Of a stretch of DNA of 64,000 bases, positions 1 to 15,000 are shown piece by piece. Every line of letters starts with the position of its first letter. Position 1 is the stretch's first letter. The DNA comes from Leuctra nigra. Its lineage: Eukaryota; Arthropoda; Insecta; Plecoptera; Leuctridae. The notes beneath the pieces were generated by a model. That model made no database searches and had not been told where the DNA came from. It worked only from the letters and a program-made list of their open reading frames with translations. Location: contig OW203762.1 in NCBI GenBank assembly GCA_934045905.1, forward strand, positions 46,215,411-46,279,410. Reading direction: 5' to 3'. The translations under genes and the position numbers were made by a program.

Positions 1-77
1 ATGAATGTGACACCAGTTCAGTTTCAACCTTCAAGGGCGACCCACATTTCAACCTCCTAAATGACTCCTCATTACAG
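1..77 (+). CDS. KNL2: KNL2 exon 1 in window (partial)
   Basis: The frame that ends in phase 0 at the donor CAG|GTAACT is open from base 3 and gives 25 residues rich in Ser, Thr and Asn. The exon begins left of the window. It joins in frame to the exon at 986. The assignment rests on donor, phase and composition, because no domain is present here. Confidence 0.55.
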
Positions 78-3000
78 GTAACTATCAGTATGTCCTGACG
101 TAATTTTCATATGTTGTACAAAGTAAGTAAGAAGACAAGATTTGTAGTTCAATCCTTTGGGGAATTCTTTTCACAATAATGCAATCCTTTTCACAGAACT
201 GGGGCTGCAGGACTCCTGGTAACCTGCTGGCCATGCCTGCCATTTCCTCCTTATCTTTCTCCTCTCCTAATTCCACTTCTATCGTTGTTTCACAAATTCG
301 TTCCACCGTGTTCTGTCTTCCCACTGTCTCTTAGCCTCTAACTCACTCCCCCTTTCTCCTCTCTCTTGGTAACCCCTCTTTCTGTGCTACCCACTGTAGC
401 CGCCTTAGCCCCGCTCTCGGTTCCCATCCTCTTCATGTGGCCGAACCACCTAGAAGCTTCTCTCTCCTCCCTAGTTTAAACCCTAATCTCTTTCTATTCG
501 TATTTTATCCATTCTTGTAACCCCCTTCACACTCCTCACGAACTTTATCTCAGCTGCATGTAGCTGGTTCATTTCCTTTCTTTCCACCGCTGACCACGTC
601 ACTGCCCCATAAGTTTAAGATTGGACTACACGTTTTGAGATTAAGGAGAGCTTGATGATGCGTTAGAGACATTAACAGTATAACAGGTTATTCAGATCAT
701 TAGGTGTAATAAAGACATGTGATTTGAGATTGATCAATCCCTTCTGTTTATGAGATGAATTAAAATGTTAGTAAGTAGGTAGGTACTATGTTACGTAGGG
801 TCAGCGTCAAAAGAAGCCGGCCAAATCCTTATGTTGGTATATGGGAAACCGGCATAGGAACTATTGGAAGTGGGCGTACACCCACTTCCGCGCGGGCGGA
901 GACTTCTATTGCGCGTCTCATCGTGTAGCTCATCCTTACATTGTGTGTTGGTTTGGTATCAACTTGAATAATTTTGTTTTTACAGCAGTCGACAACGAAG
1001 GAGATCACCAATCTACGTCAATTCTTTGAGAGTCGTAAGGATATTGCAACCATCAACGACAAATTCAAATATAAGCATAATGCAAGTTTTCAAGTTGTTT
1101 CAAAGGTAAGCGAAGTTAAAATAATATATATATATATATCTAATCATTTTATATCTTATTATGTACCTATTTGGATTGTTCCGAGGCCCTAGCAAGTGGT
1201 GGCCTTGGCCACCCCCCCGACCCAACTATGGAACCGGGCGAAGGATTATTATTATTTGGAAAATACTTCTGCAAGTAGATATTGTGAGTCCTGGGTATCT
1301 ATTCTATTATCTTTTTTTGAGTATAATTAAGTGTATCTAGGAAAACGCTCAGTGTTAAGCGTTGATGAGCGAGCACCGATACGTACAAAACCCCCAAATC
1401 AAACAATCAAACACGAACCACTCGATAGGTCTGTTCGCCTGTCACCACTTGTCACTGCTTTTCACCACTATTTTCCATCCAAATGGTAAAGCAGTTCATC
1501 ATTGCCGTTTTGAACTGCATTACCTACCATTTTGTTAGAGACTGCATATCAGTGGTAGAGACCTAATCAAAGATAACTCCTAACATTATTTCTGATTTTC
1601 TTTGAGACTTTCCAATTTCCATACAATCTGGAATATGTTAATAACAGATCCATTTGTCTTGCTTGAATTTGGTACTTTACAGAAAATCTCCTTTGACAGC
1701 TCTTCAAACTCTTAAATGGCAACAAGTCTGTAAATACAAGACCGATTGTCCTGAAAACTTTTAAAATATTAAATAATGTTGGTTTTGATCGCCATGCCAA
1801 ATTTGAACTTAATTAGAGCATTTTTATTTTCGACCAATCGGACGATCTTCTTAAATTTTAACCAACAAGAGGAATTGGCTGAAACTTTGTACGATTTGAG
1901 GTTGGTTGCAATGACTTGACAAAATTTCAAATTGATCGGACCAGCCAATAGGAATATAATTGTTTAAAATTTGAACCAATCAATGGATTTCAAAAAAATT
2001 AGGGTCTGCTACACCCAGAGATGGTCCCGAACATGTGTGCAAAATTACAGCTCGATCGAAGAAACGATTCAACCTGTATAGCGGTATGGAGAGAAAAAAA
2101 CAAACAAAAAACAGAGGTCAGTGCCAGAAGAGCCGAAAACAGGGGGGGGGGGGGGGGCAAAATCTGAAGTTACCCCACTGGCACTAATGATAACTATTAA
2201 TTTGTATACCGACCTAGTTGTTGAACAGTAGTTTGAGACAATTATAAATAATGTTACAAAATATCGAACAAGAATTGATTTTTGCATCGCTAAATTGTTC
2301 TATAGGTAATTATTTTTAAAATGGGTTGAATTTATTGCAAAATTGTGAGTTACATGTGAGCTATCAGGAGTATGCATTATAAGGGAAATAGTCTGCGTGA
2401 GTATGCAGTAATGGGAAATCTGCGTGCATGAGTGTGCGGGAAAATATAAAAATGATTGCGTGACATGACCCGACATGAGTGAAAATTCACTCTCGCGGTC
2501 ACCTTTAGTTCCAACAGTTCAAAGCTCGGTGCCTATAATGCTCTACAGTTAAGTTTAAAAAATATATATAATGTTCTATTTTTTCTCTTTTCAGTGGCAA
2601 CAAGATGCATATTCTGTATATGCATCCAGCAATTCCAGTGTTTCAAGTTTTAATGGATCTATTTGTAGTAATATTGAGGTAGGTTTTAAATTAGGTATAC
2701 ATTTTCTATGCATTTCATTCCCCTTTTCTATACTCCGTCCGAATTGCAGGAGTGCCTCTGTTCTCATTCACAATAGACCAGACCTTATGGTAAAAATCAA
2801 GAAGTGTCAAACTGTTCAGAACCACCTCAAACAAGGGATGGACATTTAATGGAAAGGAATAGGTACATAGAAAGCGGCAAATGATTTACACTTTCTGTGA
2901 CTCAGATGGACTATTAGGCAATGTGATGTAGTACTGCCACTGGCAATCAATAAAGCCTGTAAAGGTATGCCCACAGACTTATTATAGCTTTCGGCTTGAT

Positions 3001-6000
3001 GAGTAGACCGCTAATAAGTCTGTGGTATGCCATTGCATTGTATTACATGAAAAGTTACTTAGTGGTACTTTCTTCCTAGGTCTTCGTATCTTTAGCTAAA
3101 GTCCTTGCTAACTTAGCTACCAGATTAAGTTCTTGTTAGCATTTAGAAAATGATATTGATTATAGAAATTTAAGTGCCATCCACAGTGTATCCATAGTTA
3201 GCTGATAATCCAGAACTTTGCTGTTAATAAAAAAGACTGACCTTCTATACAGGATAAGACACTGAAACTTTCACACATTATAGAACACATAAAAAATGTG
3301 TAATTTTCCCCCCAAAAAATTGAGTTTTGTGAAAAAAGTTTCAGACATTTGAATTATGATGTTGAAAAACAGTTTATACCAGCGTTCAAATAGCACGCTT
3401 TTGACACTCCCTTTGGGGTCACATAATGTGGGCAGTTCACATTAATAACTGTTTACACTAAATGATCATTTTGATCAAACTTAAATTATTTAGGGGGTTT
3501 TAACTATGGGCTGCACTTGCGCTTTTAATAATTGACTCATTTTTAGGGTGTCCATATGTTCTGCTTAGGGGAGTCAATACCTACTGGCTTTTAAAACCCT
3601 GTCCTGCTGTCCCCCCAACCTAAGAGCGGGACACTTTTTTCCCACTTTATTTTTGTCCCATATCAATATCACCATTCATTCAACTTTCATGCACTTCATG
3701 CTTTGTGTTAAGAATATATACATGGTGTTTGTATCTTTCTAGTGTTTTTTTTTGTGATTACGTTTTACTAAGGCCCGGTTGCACAATGTCCCGATAAGTA
3801 AGATAAAGTTCACTTTAGCGTAAAGTGGACTTTAGCTGTCTAGATGGCTGTGTTTTATTGGCTGTTGCCATGGTTTCAGCCGATAAATCCTACCGATAAC
3901 TTTATCGGGACATGGTGCAACCGGACATAAGACAAAGAGCACTTGCTAATTTAAGTATGCCCTGAAGATCTAAATTCCTAATGAAAAATGCTGACTTGTG
4001 GATCAATTTGACCAAAAGGATAATTCATTTCATACCTTAAGGCCAATGCATATCACGTGACTTTATTTCTCTACATCCGATCAAAAGAAATAGTTACCTA
4101 TGAGTACATACCTTACATCGTTCATGCTGAGTAATCCAAGGTGATTTATGAAGTAAATTCACTGCATACTGGAGCTTATCAATATTTGCAGTCAATATTA
4201 TTTAATTTTGCAGTGGTTTTATAATAAAAACAACACAAATATCGTGTATACGTACGCGTTTGAAAGCTGTCAAAACCCAGTGCTGTTATTTTAAATATTA
4301 CATTCATAATAGTGGATATAATTAATATCTCAACATTTCGTTGGAAAGATGAAGAAAGAGCGCATGTTTTGTTGGCAAAATTGTGTCAGGTTTGTGATGC
4401 ATATGTGCCCTTTTATTAGATTAAAGTTTGCTGTTCTTGGCAACTCATAGGATTTCCTTAAACTTCAGGTCTTGATTTGAGAATATTTAGGTGCAAGGAA
4501 GTAAAATCATCTAATAAGTTATTTTCGCAGTTCTTTTCTGCGTAGATATGTTCCAACAGATGTGTCCTAACTTATCTGATGAGTGAGAAGTATTTGCTAA
4601 ACTGAACCCTTCCAAATGAAAATGTGTAGCTTTTTGGTTGAAAAGTCACGTGATATGCAGCCACCTTAAACATTTTAGAATTGTATAATATCATATCAAA
4701 TCAGACAGCAAAATTTTTGCATGATACTGGGTGGCCCACCTTAGTCCCGACAGACTACCCATTGTCATTGATCTTTGTGGTATTGTCCTGCTTTGAAACA
4801 TATCGAAATATACACCCTTGGTACCTACTCATAAAATTAGCCTATCATGGGAGTCTATTCTCAAAATAGTTATCACGTCATAACTCTCAAGTTATGAATC
4901 ATAAGGAGGTTTGTACGACGTGATAACGTTTTCGAGAATAGGGGCCTTGGTGGTCATTAGCTGCCTTACATGCCCTCTCTTTTGCTTAGACAAATGAAGT
5001 AAAAAGTAAAGATTGGTGTACTCTATATTTATATTAGTGTTTCCCAAAAGAATTCTCATAATAATATTCTCTGTACTCTTTGTGCTAGGATGCTATTTGC
5101 AAGCCAGCATCTCAAGCACGACAGCGAATTCTCGACTGGACTAAGAATAACCCACAAGAATCAAGTAAGTGATTTAAAAATATATTTCCATGTTTGCGTC
5201 ACTGCTCAGTGCTCATTGCCGGTTTTTTGCTGTCGTTGGATTTGTTGTAGCCATAAAAAGGCTTAGTATAATCACTTCGAAGAACTTGGAACTAGTGTTC
5301 AAGGCTATGTTCTTGCATAAACGTCTTTATTTGGAGCAAAGTTAAGTTAAGCCCAAGGCTTTTCTTACACTAAACCCTTCTTGGTATTCAGGGGCCCTAT
5401 TCTATATAAATGTTTTTTATCTTGTGGCGACCGCCTTCATTTCACTGCCATTAAGATAGCATTGTACCTACGCCGAAATGAAGGCGGCCGCTACGAGATC
5501 AAAAAAGATATAGAATAGATACCCAGAACTAAAAGTACCTATTGGTAGAATGCGCTAGTATTATGGCGTTTTCGACTGGCCGCACAGGTGCTGCACTAGG
5601 GTTGCACTGAAATGACATCACCATACAAAACCTAATACAAATTTCAAACCGAGTGCAAACCTAGTGCAGTCCAGTGCGGCCAGTCAAAAACACCATTAAT
5701 ATATATATTTTTTTTTATTGACGCACAATATAATACATTTAAATTATAACAAAACAAAGAAAACGCCACAAGGGCTCATCTGTGGAACACTAGATAATAA
5801 TAATTATAATAATAATCCTTCGCCCGGTTCCATAGTTGGGTCGGGGGGTGGCCAAGGCCACCACCGCTGCTAGGGCCTCGGACTCCTCTTCCTCTTCTTC
5901 TTTCTTCTCCACCAGCTTCTTCCACTTCTTCCTGTCTTCCCACCAACTCTCCTCTTCTACTTTTTCCCACTTCTCCAATCTCTCTCGCACATCCTCTGCT

Positions 6001-9000
6001 ACCACTTCGCTCCACTTCTCCCTCGGTCTTCTCACTCTCCTTTTACCACTCCTGGCCACTTCAAACTCTCGCCGTGGCATTCTCTTCCCCTGCATCCTCT
6101 TCATGTGCCCAAACCACCGTAGCCGCCCTCTACCCAATTTAAAAGTCAACCTCTCCACATTCAAGTCCCTTCTAATTTTCTCACTCCTGATCTTGTCCAC
6201 TTCGTTAAACCTTGCGCACTCCGTAGAAACTTCATTTCTGCTGCTTGTAACTGGCTCTCCTCCTTTCCCCCAACAGCCCAGGTGACTGACCCATATGTAA
6301 GTATTGGGACAAAGTAGGTCTTGAAAAGAAGTACCTTGCACTGCTGAGGGAAATGTTCATTCCAGAGAAGCTTTCGTAGCTTGTAAAACAAGTTAGCCTG
6401 CTGAACTTTTGCTGTGGCCTCTTTCCTATCTTCCCATCCTTCGTTAACCAGCTCCCAAGGTACTTGAATTCTCCCTTCTCCGCCAGTTCCATGCCTCGTA
6501 GTGTGATCTCAACACTAGATAATAATCATCTATCCGCTGGTTCCAATTTAATGGGTCAGGGGTGGGTGTTCCCACCAACACTAGGGCCGCAGGAATACTG
6601 GAGACCGGCTGGCCACGCCTGGCGTCTCCTCCCCGTCTTCTTCTTCTTCTTCCTCCACTTCCAATTGTTCCACAAATTGCCTCCACCTTGTTCTGTCCTC
6701 CCACTGTCTTTCAGCATCTAACTCACTCCAACTTCCTCCTCTCTCCAAAACATCCTTTTTAATAACTCCAATCCACCTCTCTCTTCGTCTTCCTACTCTA
6801 CGTGGTCCCGAAGTAGCCGACTCAAACACCCGCCGTGGCACTCGCACATAATTTGACTAATCTGTACTTATCAAGTGATGCAATGTTATTGGGTATTTGG
6901 TTAAAAATAAAAGGGATTAAATATCCAAGTGTCCTCTTTCCATTTTTGTTTCTGTATGCCGGAATAATGTATTTTTCTTTATTTCTCAAGCATGCATTCA
7001 AAGTATTAATTCATTCTATAACTAGAGAGAGATCCCTCACTTTATTAATCCCCACAATATCCATTCAAATTACCATTTGGTTCGGTACCAAATTTGTAAC
7101 ATGACACGACTTGGGAATTTAGAATTTAAAACTGTCTTGGCTATCTTTTTTTATCTTGTTTTATCCAAATTAATTTTGGGGTAATGCTATCTTAATGGCA
7201 GTGACATGAATTTGGTTGGAACAATCAAAATAAGATAAGAATACCCCTGTACCCCTATTTTTGAGATTGTGCGAGCGCTCATTTAATCGAGCATGACGCC
7301 AAAGTGATGTCCTTCCGAACAAAATAGAATTCAATCTGCCGCGTCAGTTTATAATTTTGTTTAGTCTGACGTCAGGTGGCCGTGAAACCGTATGAAATTT
7401 GTCTCGAACAATCTTGAAAATAGGTCCCCTGGAGGGTTATTCTAAATTTCCGTGTCGTCTCGTTTCACGTGATACAAGCTCACTTCACACTGGAGTCCTA
7501 TCTATTTAACATGGCAGTGACGCCGTATCAATTGATGCGAGATGACAAGGAAATTTAGAATAACCTTCCAGGGTGGGATCATATTAAATGAGAATGACAA
7601 CTCTTTGTCTTGCGTGACAATCTTCTCATGACACCCGAGAAGGCTGTGAAAAACATTGATATGAGAACATTGTCATGCGAGAACAAAGTATCATAATATG
7701 ATAGTACCTCAGGACCTCTCAGTTTAGGATGACTGCTATACTAGCTGATTGACCCAGTAGGTGTCTGAGCATTGTTTACATGCACATTCAACTATTGGTA
7801 AAAGAGTACTGTTGGTCAGCGGCTATCTGTTTGTAACCTGATGGCAAAGCTGAGAATTTGTACTTATTTCTGATAGTGGTTACCTTGAAATGTAGTTAGG
7901 ACTATTTGGTGGCAACTTTACATAATATTTACTATTATTTTTATAAATTTTAGTCTGTGGATCAACAATACCTCAACCTACAATTCAACCTGGTCTTTTG
8001 AACAATAGCACATTAAACAGAAGTGACAACAATCACTTGTTCAAAGTGCCACAGGTGCCCAATGCACTACAGTCAAAGAAAAGCAGTGCTCATCAAGTAA
8101 GTGCAAGAATTGGATGTAACAATATGCAGATTTATACATCTATACTATGTAATAGAGTATCTAATTCAGAATAATCTTTCTAGAAAGCTGTCAGTAATAT
8201 TCATGATTGGCACTTCTGCAAAGGCGAACTTGGATTTTATCTTGGGGGAAAACGTGCCGATCCCAACGGGTATGTAGCACTTTTATTTTTGTATTAAACT
8301 ACGTATTCAATTCCCTTTGTTGGAAAGTGTTCATCCATACAAAGTTAATGGGGTTTTTAACTACTAGCAGCAATGGAGTAGTCTCTCTCTGATTGGTTGG
8401 TCTCTGAATCCAAGATCTCTGAATCAAACTCCCGCTAAGGTTTAAAAATGTTCCATTCCGCTCTGCATTTTGATTGGCTCTCTCTCGGCATTTTGATTGG
8501 TTCTTATTACGATTAGGACAGCAACGCCATCTACAATAGTTTTGTGTGAACAACCCCATTGCTGATTTATATCACTTGTATTTCTTTGCACACTTAACTT
8601 TTACTTTATGCTTTTACATATGAGGAAATCCTACTGACAAATGACAAAAAATTAGTAGAATACTAATGTGCTCCATTCTTTTTTTTTAAATGTATTTTAT
8701 TTTGCAAATATTCATATTTTGCAGTAAAGTCCGGTCTTGGAGGAGTAGAAATCTCAATTCCTACAATCTTCTGAATGTACTTGATGGTGGGCTCAGTCAC
8801 AAGTCTCTCATCCACAACGACAGGCAAATCATTCTTCATCTTGGTGTTTTCCAACCTACCCCAGAAGTCAGTAGACATACTGGTATGTATTATGCAAGTA
8901 TATTTTTTCTTTTTATCCCTATTGTGTATTGCCATTGGCAAAAGATGGAACGGTGGACAAGGAGATCCAGAGGAGTGTGAGAGCAGCAGAAGTGTTTTAC

Positions 9001-12000
9001 CAGTGTAAGGAAGCTAACTATGGAATGAAGATGTGCCACAGAGGTGTAAGATATTACTGTACAAAACCTACTTTGTACCAATCTTAACATATGCACTCAG
9101 TAACTTGGCCAATGGGAGGGAAGGAAGAAATGAAAATGCAGGCTGCGGAAATGAAGTTCCTGAGAAGTGTGGCAGGAGTGACGAAGATGGGCAAGGTGAG
9201 GAGTGCAAAGATTAGAAAGGACCTAGAAGTGGAGTCTCTTAGATTTAAACTTGGAAAAGAGAGACTAAGATGGTACGGACATATGAAGAGGATGGAAGAA
9301 GAGAGGATACCATATAGAGAGGCAGAGCGTGAAGCCAGGAGGCGTATTCTAGAACGTTTTCCCAATTCCATTCCTGATGGAATCCGGTCACGGCCATAAG
9401 GATTAACATTGCACCAAATCAGATGCCATCAGAATTGGGAATTAAAATATTCTGGAATACGGCCCCAGGGGTGGCAGAAGAAAGGCAGGAAGACCTAGAA
9501 CTAAATGGATCATCGGACTCGAAGCAGCCGTCAGGAGAAAGAGGAGAGTGTTGGGGAGTAATTACAACAGAGAAGTGGTGGGAAGACAGAGAGAGATGGA
9601 GGGAACTGGTGGAAAGAGAGGAGGCTGAAGAAGTGGAAGAAGAGACTGAAGAAGTGTGGTGAGTCGGACTTGGCTGGCAAGTCGGCTCTGAGAACACAAG
9701 TGCCCTAGAACATTGGTGGGATCATCCCACCCCCTGACCCGACAGTAGTTGGAAGCAGGGTCGCAATATTTATTACCTATTTATTATCCCTCTTCATCTG
9801 GTGCTTTCACTTCTGCTTCTGCTATCCAGCTCTCTCACTCTTTCAAATTCCCTCTTCGGTACTGGTCAAAATACTCGTCTAAATACTCGTCTACTGGTAC
9901 TCGTCAACATTTTTATTGTATCTTTTTTCCCCATCCAACTATTGTCGGGTTGGTTAACTAGTAATATTCGGTTGGGATCTATTATTCTAAGGTATTATTC
10001 TTGCGCAGTCTGTCTGTCTCTTGCGGTCTTAAAGTTGAGGCTCTTGACACCCAGCTTCTTCCTTGTGTCAGTACTTCTTTGTTTCTCCATCTTCGACACT
10101 CCAGCGAAGCTTCTAAAGAATTTCTTCTTTGTTGCCTGGATGTTAGATATTGGTCAATGTCCATGTTACTGCACCATAAGTTAGTAGTACCTATTGGTGT
10201 GAAGTAGGTCTTGCAGAGCAGCTTTTCTTGTGATGGTCTGGTAGAACTTCAATAATTTAAAAAAAATGCGAATGCATGTGTACAAAGATAGGGCATTGGC
10301 CAAACTTTCCCCCGCTTGCATGGCGCTAGCATCGAGGCAGGTCAAAACCAAGTACCATCAAAACTACAACGCGCGAAACATTTTTGACAGGCATAAGAAG
10401 ATGTACTTACTGTTTAGATATAACATGTTTGAAAATAAGAAGATATTGCAATTTCTAAATCAAAAGCCATGTAATAACGAGACGACACCCCTCAGTTGTT
10501 TCATTGTTTCCATTTGCCGTGAGTCTTCAAGAGAGCCTTGGAAACAAAGAAAAAATAGTGACAGCTGTCATTACATGATCAAAATATCATTATTACACTA
10601 AAGTATCTAATAATTATATACTATTTCGGTAAATAACAATATCAACATCAATTTTTATTCTTATTTTCAATTCTTATGAAAATATGGTCTGTGTAGCAAG
10701 AAATCGTTTGATTTAAAAGTGACCTCCCTCGACGCTGGCGCCAAAAGTGATCGACCTGTCGTCCTATCTTTGCATCGTCCTATAGGTACTATCATTTGTT
10801 AAGTGTACATACCTATATTTACCTAATACATAGGTAGGTGTTTTTTATTTTAGGTACTCGGCATCCGAAACACATAATTGAGTCATTTAAAAATGGCTTT
10901 CCAGAGGACTGGAAAGAAATTTTGGACGACTGGAAACAGTATATTCTTCAAAGTAAGTTTTATTTTTGAAATTTAACTGCTTACTTTTGCGCGTAAAATT
11001 ATTGAGCGAGCGTCTCTTTTTGGCTTCTTTTGGCACGGACCTCTGTTTTTTTTGTGTGTTTTTCTGTTACTGCTCGTATACAGGTCACAGTTTTTCTCCG
11101 ATCGAGCTGAAATTTTGCACACATGTTTGGACCACCTCTGGGCGTTGCAGACCCAATTTTTTTTGAAATCCGTTGATTGGTTCAAATTTTGAACCAAAAA
11201 TTTGAGTTTTGAAAAAATTATTTTCCGATTGGTAGGTCTGATCTATTTGAAATTTTGACACGGCATTGCAATTCCAGCATTGTCTTAAATCATACAAAGT
11301 TTTAGCCAAATCCTTCAATTGGTTCTAACGAATCATTATTAGTTCGATACTGACTTGTATTCAGTATCAGACTTGACTTGTACTACTTAGACAGTACATT
11401 CTTTTCAATGTCGTATCCGTAGACTCGGGTATTGTTCCTGATATCCGGTCTGTGTCATTGTGTTGAATGGTTGAACCTACCCTGCGGGAGTCGCAGCTAC
11501 CCTTTTGCATCCGGGCAAGACAGGTAGTTGCTGGTGGATTGTTTGGTCATCATTTCGGTACTTGCGCATAAACGCGTTTCTCTGAGCGTTTACCAATTGA
11601 TCGATCAACTTAAAAAAAAAAAATTTGGAATTTTTTGAGATTTTCATACAAGTCTGTGACGAAATTCAAGAATTATTGGCTTTTCGATTGACAGAATTTC
11701 GGTTCGAGGTGTTGCACATATCCGTGCTCGCTCATCAACGCGTTACACAGAGCGTTTTCTTAGTATTTTAAAATATTTATTTAATCATTAAGTACCTAGT
11801 GTTTAAATTCCATATTGATCTATACGATAATTATTGGAAGTTCTAGTGGAATTTAGGTGGAATTCACATACTGACTGGATTGCCTGTGTCCCCACTGCCC
11901 ACTAACTTAACTATTGAATATTGATAGTTAGGTATCTAGGTATACAAAGTTGGTCCTACTTGACCCTAGCAGCTTATACCTTGTCGAGTGGGCAGATCTA

Positions 12001-15000
12001 GCCTCTTGTCACGAGGGGGCGATTTTGGAAAACAGGAAAGGGGGTTTGGGGGATACCAAAGGCCTATCGCCCGAGGCGATATTTTTTTGAAATATTGAAG
12101 AAAACATTTTGAGTTCTAAGGCACTTTTAGAGCTTATCAGGTGGGGAATTCAAGCGGTAGTTAAGTTTTGAACCTCATAATCTAATAACATTACCACAAA
12201 ATTGTTGCAATACGGTTCCCATTATTAAAATATATTCAGAATTGGGACCATGGATGTTTTTGAAACCATCGAGTTGCAAGGCAGTGGTCATGAGGGCTTG
12301 TTCCGTTTGGTGTGCTGTTGTTGGCCCTGAAAAGGACCATTGGCGACGTTTCTAAGGATTTATTTCTTTCATCTTCTGCAAACGACTGCAAAGATGGAGT
12401 CTGCCAGTGTGGTATGGAAGTAAAGGTACCTATGGAACTATGAAGGAAGAAAATCCTTCGAAACGTCGCCAACGGTCCTTTTCAGGGCCAACAGCACACG
12501 AAACGGAACAAGGCGTCATAACCACTGCCTTGAAGATTCAGAATTAATTATTTATAAGGGATCCATGATTACGATATTTTCGTAATGAGGAAATGAAAAG
12601 TCATTTAGAAGATGGAGGAGGAATCATGGATCAATCGTCCCTTCTGCCCATCCTTGAATCTGCCCCTGCTTGTAAGTTAAAATAAAAATACAAAATTAAG
12701 TGTATATTTAACAGTACCTACAAAGGAGATGAGCGATCTGTATCACATTTTCCAGTGTAATTGTAGTGTAGGCAATAATACCTACTCTAGTTTGGTTGTA
12801 TTGTGATTTATTAAGCGAGTGTAGCAAACATTACCACCGTACTCGTATGGCTCTTTCTCTGTGTGTTTTTTTGTCTGTCTGTCCATCTGTTTGTCTGGTT
12901 TTACCTGCACTGCCCAGATCAACCCGTTCAACCAATCAATCTGAAATTTTGCGCACCTACTAATGTCACTCTTAACTCTTAAGTGCATAGTTTTTTAACA
13001 ACCTCCTGTGTTTTTTTTAAAATTAAATCTAGATCCATTTGACCGATTATCTTCAAATTTTGCATGGTCATCGGGACCAACATATTGGGTGTTTTTGGCA
13101 ATTTTAAGACTAATCTGTCCACTTCAAAAGTTATTATTGAAATTTTAGGATTTTTTATTTGTGTTTGAAAATATGTCAAATTTCTTGAAGGTAATTTGCA
13201 ATACTTATCAAAGTTATGACTGCTCCTTTAATGTATTTCATTGTGGCTTGTACAAGCTCTAGGGACTAGTAGTAGGGACTTTGAAACGCACATCAATCCG
13301 CATTCAATACAAAGGCTCGCTTATCAACAAGTTACACAGAGCATTTTCCTAATTTATCTAAGGGCCTTTTTGCTTACATTACCTTCTTGTGATTTCAGAA
13401 GAACCAATCGATTTTGTGTGGCAACAGAGAATCAATGTTCCAGTTGACAAAGAATTTTCACTGAACAAATTCAAGACTGATCCAACTAATGATATAGAAT
13501 CAGCTATGAACACTTCCACTGTGTCTCCAAGTATCAATTTTGATACCAACGATAATCAATCTGCTGCAAAATTACAAAACCAACATAAACCAAGCCTGGA
13601 AAAGGTGAATGATTCCAGTGTGTCCACATGTATCAATTTCAAAATCAATGATAATCCAACTGCTGCACCATTACAAAACCAACATAAACCAAGCCTGCAA
13701 AAGAGGTTTCAAAATGGAAGTGATAGTCCCAATATTACAGGGAGACCTTTTATTAATGTTGGTAATTCTAAGAATGACATTTCACAACTAATAAATGTAT
13801 CAACAAAGTCAGTACTGACCGAATCTGCGGTAAAATCACCCAATCGACCATCGCCCAAACTACCACTGAAGCCTGAAGAAAATAACTCTGTGAAGAAAGA
13901 CATAAGGAAAATATCACTTGGAGCAAATCTGTCTGTCGTACGTCTGCCAAAAACTGCTGCTGAAGTTGACTCTTCAATGACGAAAGATACAAATATCCAA
14001 CTACCTGCTGTCCTAATCAGCAAAACAAAACAGCCTACTATTGAGATTTCAAGTTGCACTGAAAGCACACAGAAACTTCGGATTGAAAATGAGCATAAAC
14101 TCTCACAAAGCCAGGTATGTTATCATCATCAATCACAATTCACAATCACAATAGACCAGAACCTATCATAAAAATCAAGAAGTGTTAAAACTTTACGCTG
14201 TAAAAAGCTCCCTATATCAGCTCTGCGAACACTCAGTAGACCTCTGAATGTTAAATCGTCATGTAGGTAATTATTTCCTACTTTCACAATTTCAATTCAA
14301 TTCAATAAACTTTATTACTTAGAACCTAATTAAGTCTACACAAGAAAAAACAATGCATACAGTGTCATAGAATACGTCAATAATATTAATAATAATTGGT
14401 CACTCATGGTTATGCTAAGTCATATGTTTTGATAAAATATTCCTTTATAGTGTAAGGGCACATATCAATCGATAATGCATTTATTTAACAAAGTTTTACT
14501 GGTTTTAATATATAGCCATTGTCAATTTTACATACATGTAATAAACACAAGTAGGTAGACTGTTTATAAAGTACTAGCATACTATATAAGGCTGGCACAT
14601 GTGCAGAGTTCTTTTTATTGATAGATAGATGAGAAAATAAGTTGAATCTGTTCTTTGTTCTTGTATCATAAGTCATGACTATTTTGTTCTGTAGAGGCAT
14701 GTAATAACTGGACCCTTGAATATTAATATGAATATTCAATAATGGTGTACTCAATTACATAAAGCAGTACCTATACCTATTGTCATAAGAATGCAATTAT
14801 TCTCATATTTAAAAAGCCTCTCTTCAAATAAACAAGCTGTATTAAATCTTATAACGGTCCTTTTTGGGAATTAATATTTTGAATTGAGTTAAGAGCTACA
14901 TGGTTGTAAATAGCCTTGAACAAGTGATGGGCAATAAAAGAGAAAACATATTACAATCTATTGTGAGTGGAGAAAAAGACACTGTTGATTCGGACGAAGG

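Noticed and set aside
2143..2158. G-quadruplex regulatory element
   Set aside because: A plain homopolymer run, one of several of variable length here; no evidence for a regulated structure.
5836..6285. 149-codon plus-strand Ser-rich frame
   Set aside because: It is the mirror of a LINE ORF2 tail on the minus strand (poly-Glu read backwards gives Ser/Phe runs).
10266..10601. 111-codon plus-strand frame
   Set aside because: No recognised domain, no splice logic with KNL2 and no related copy in the window.
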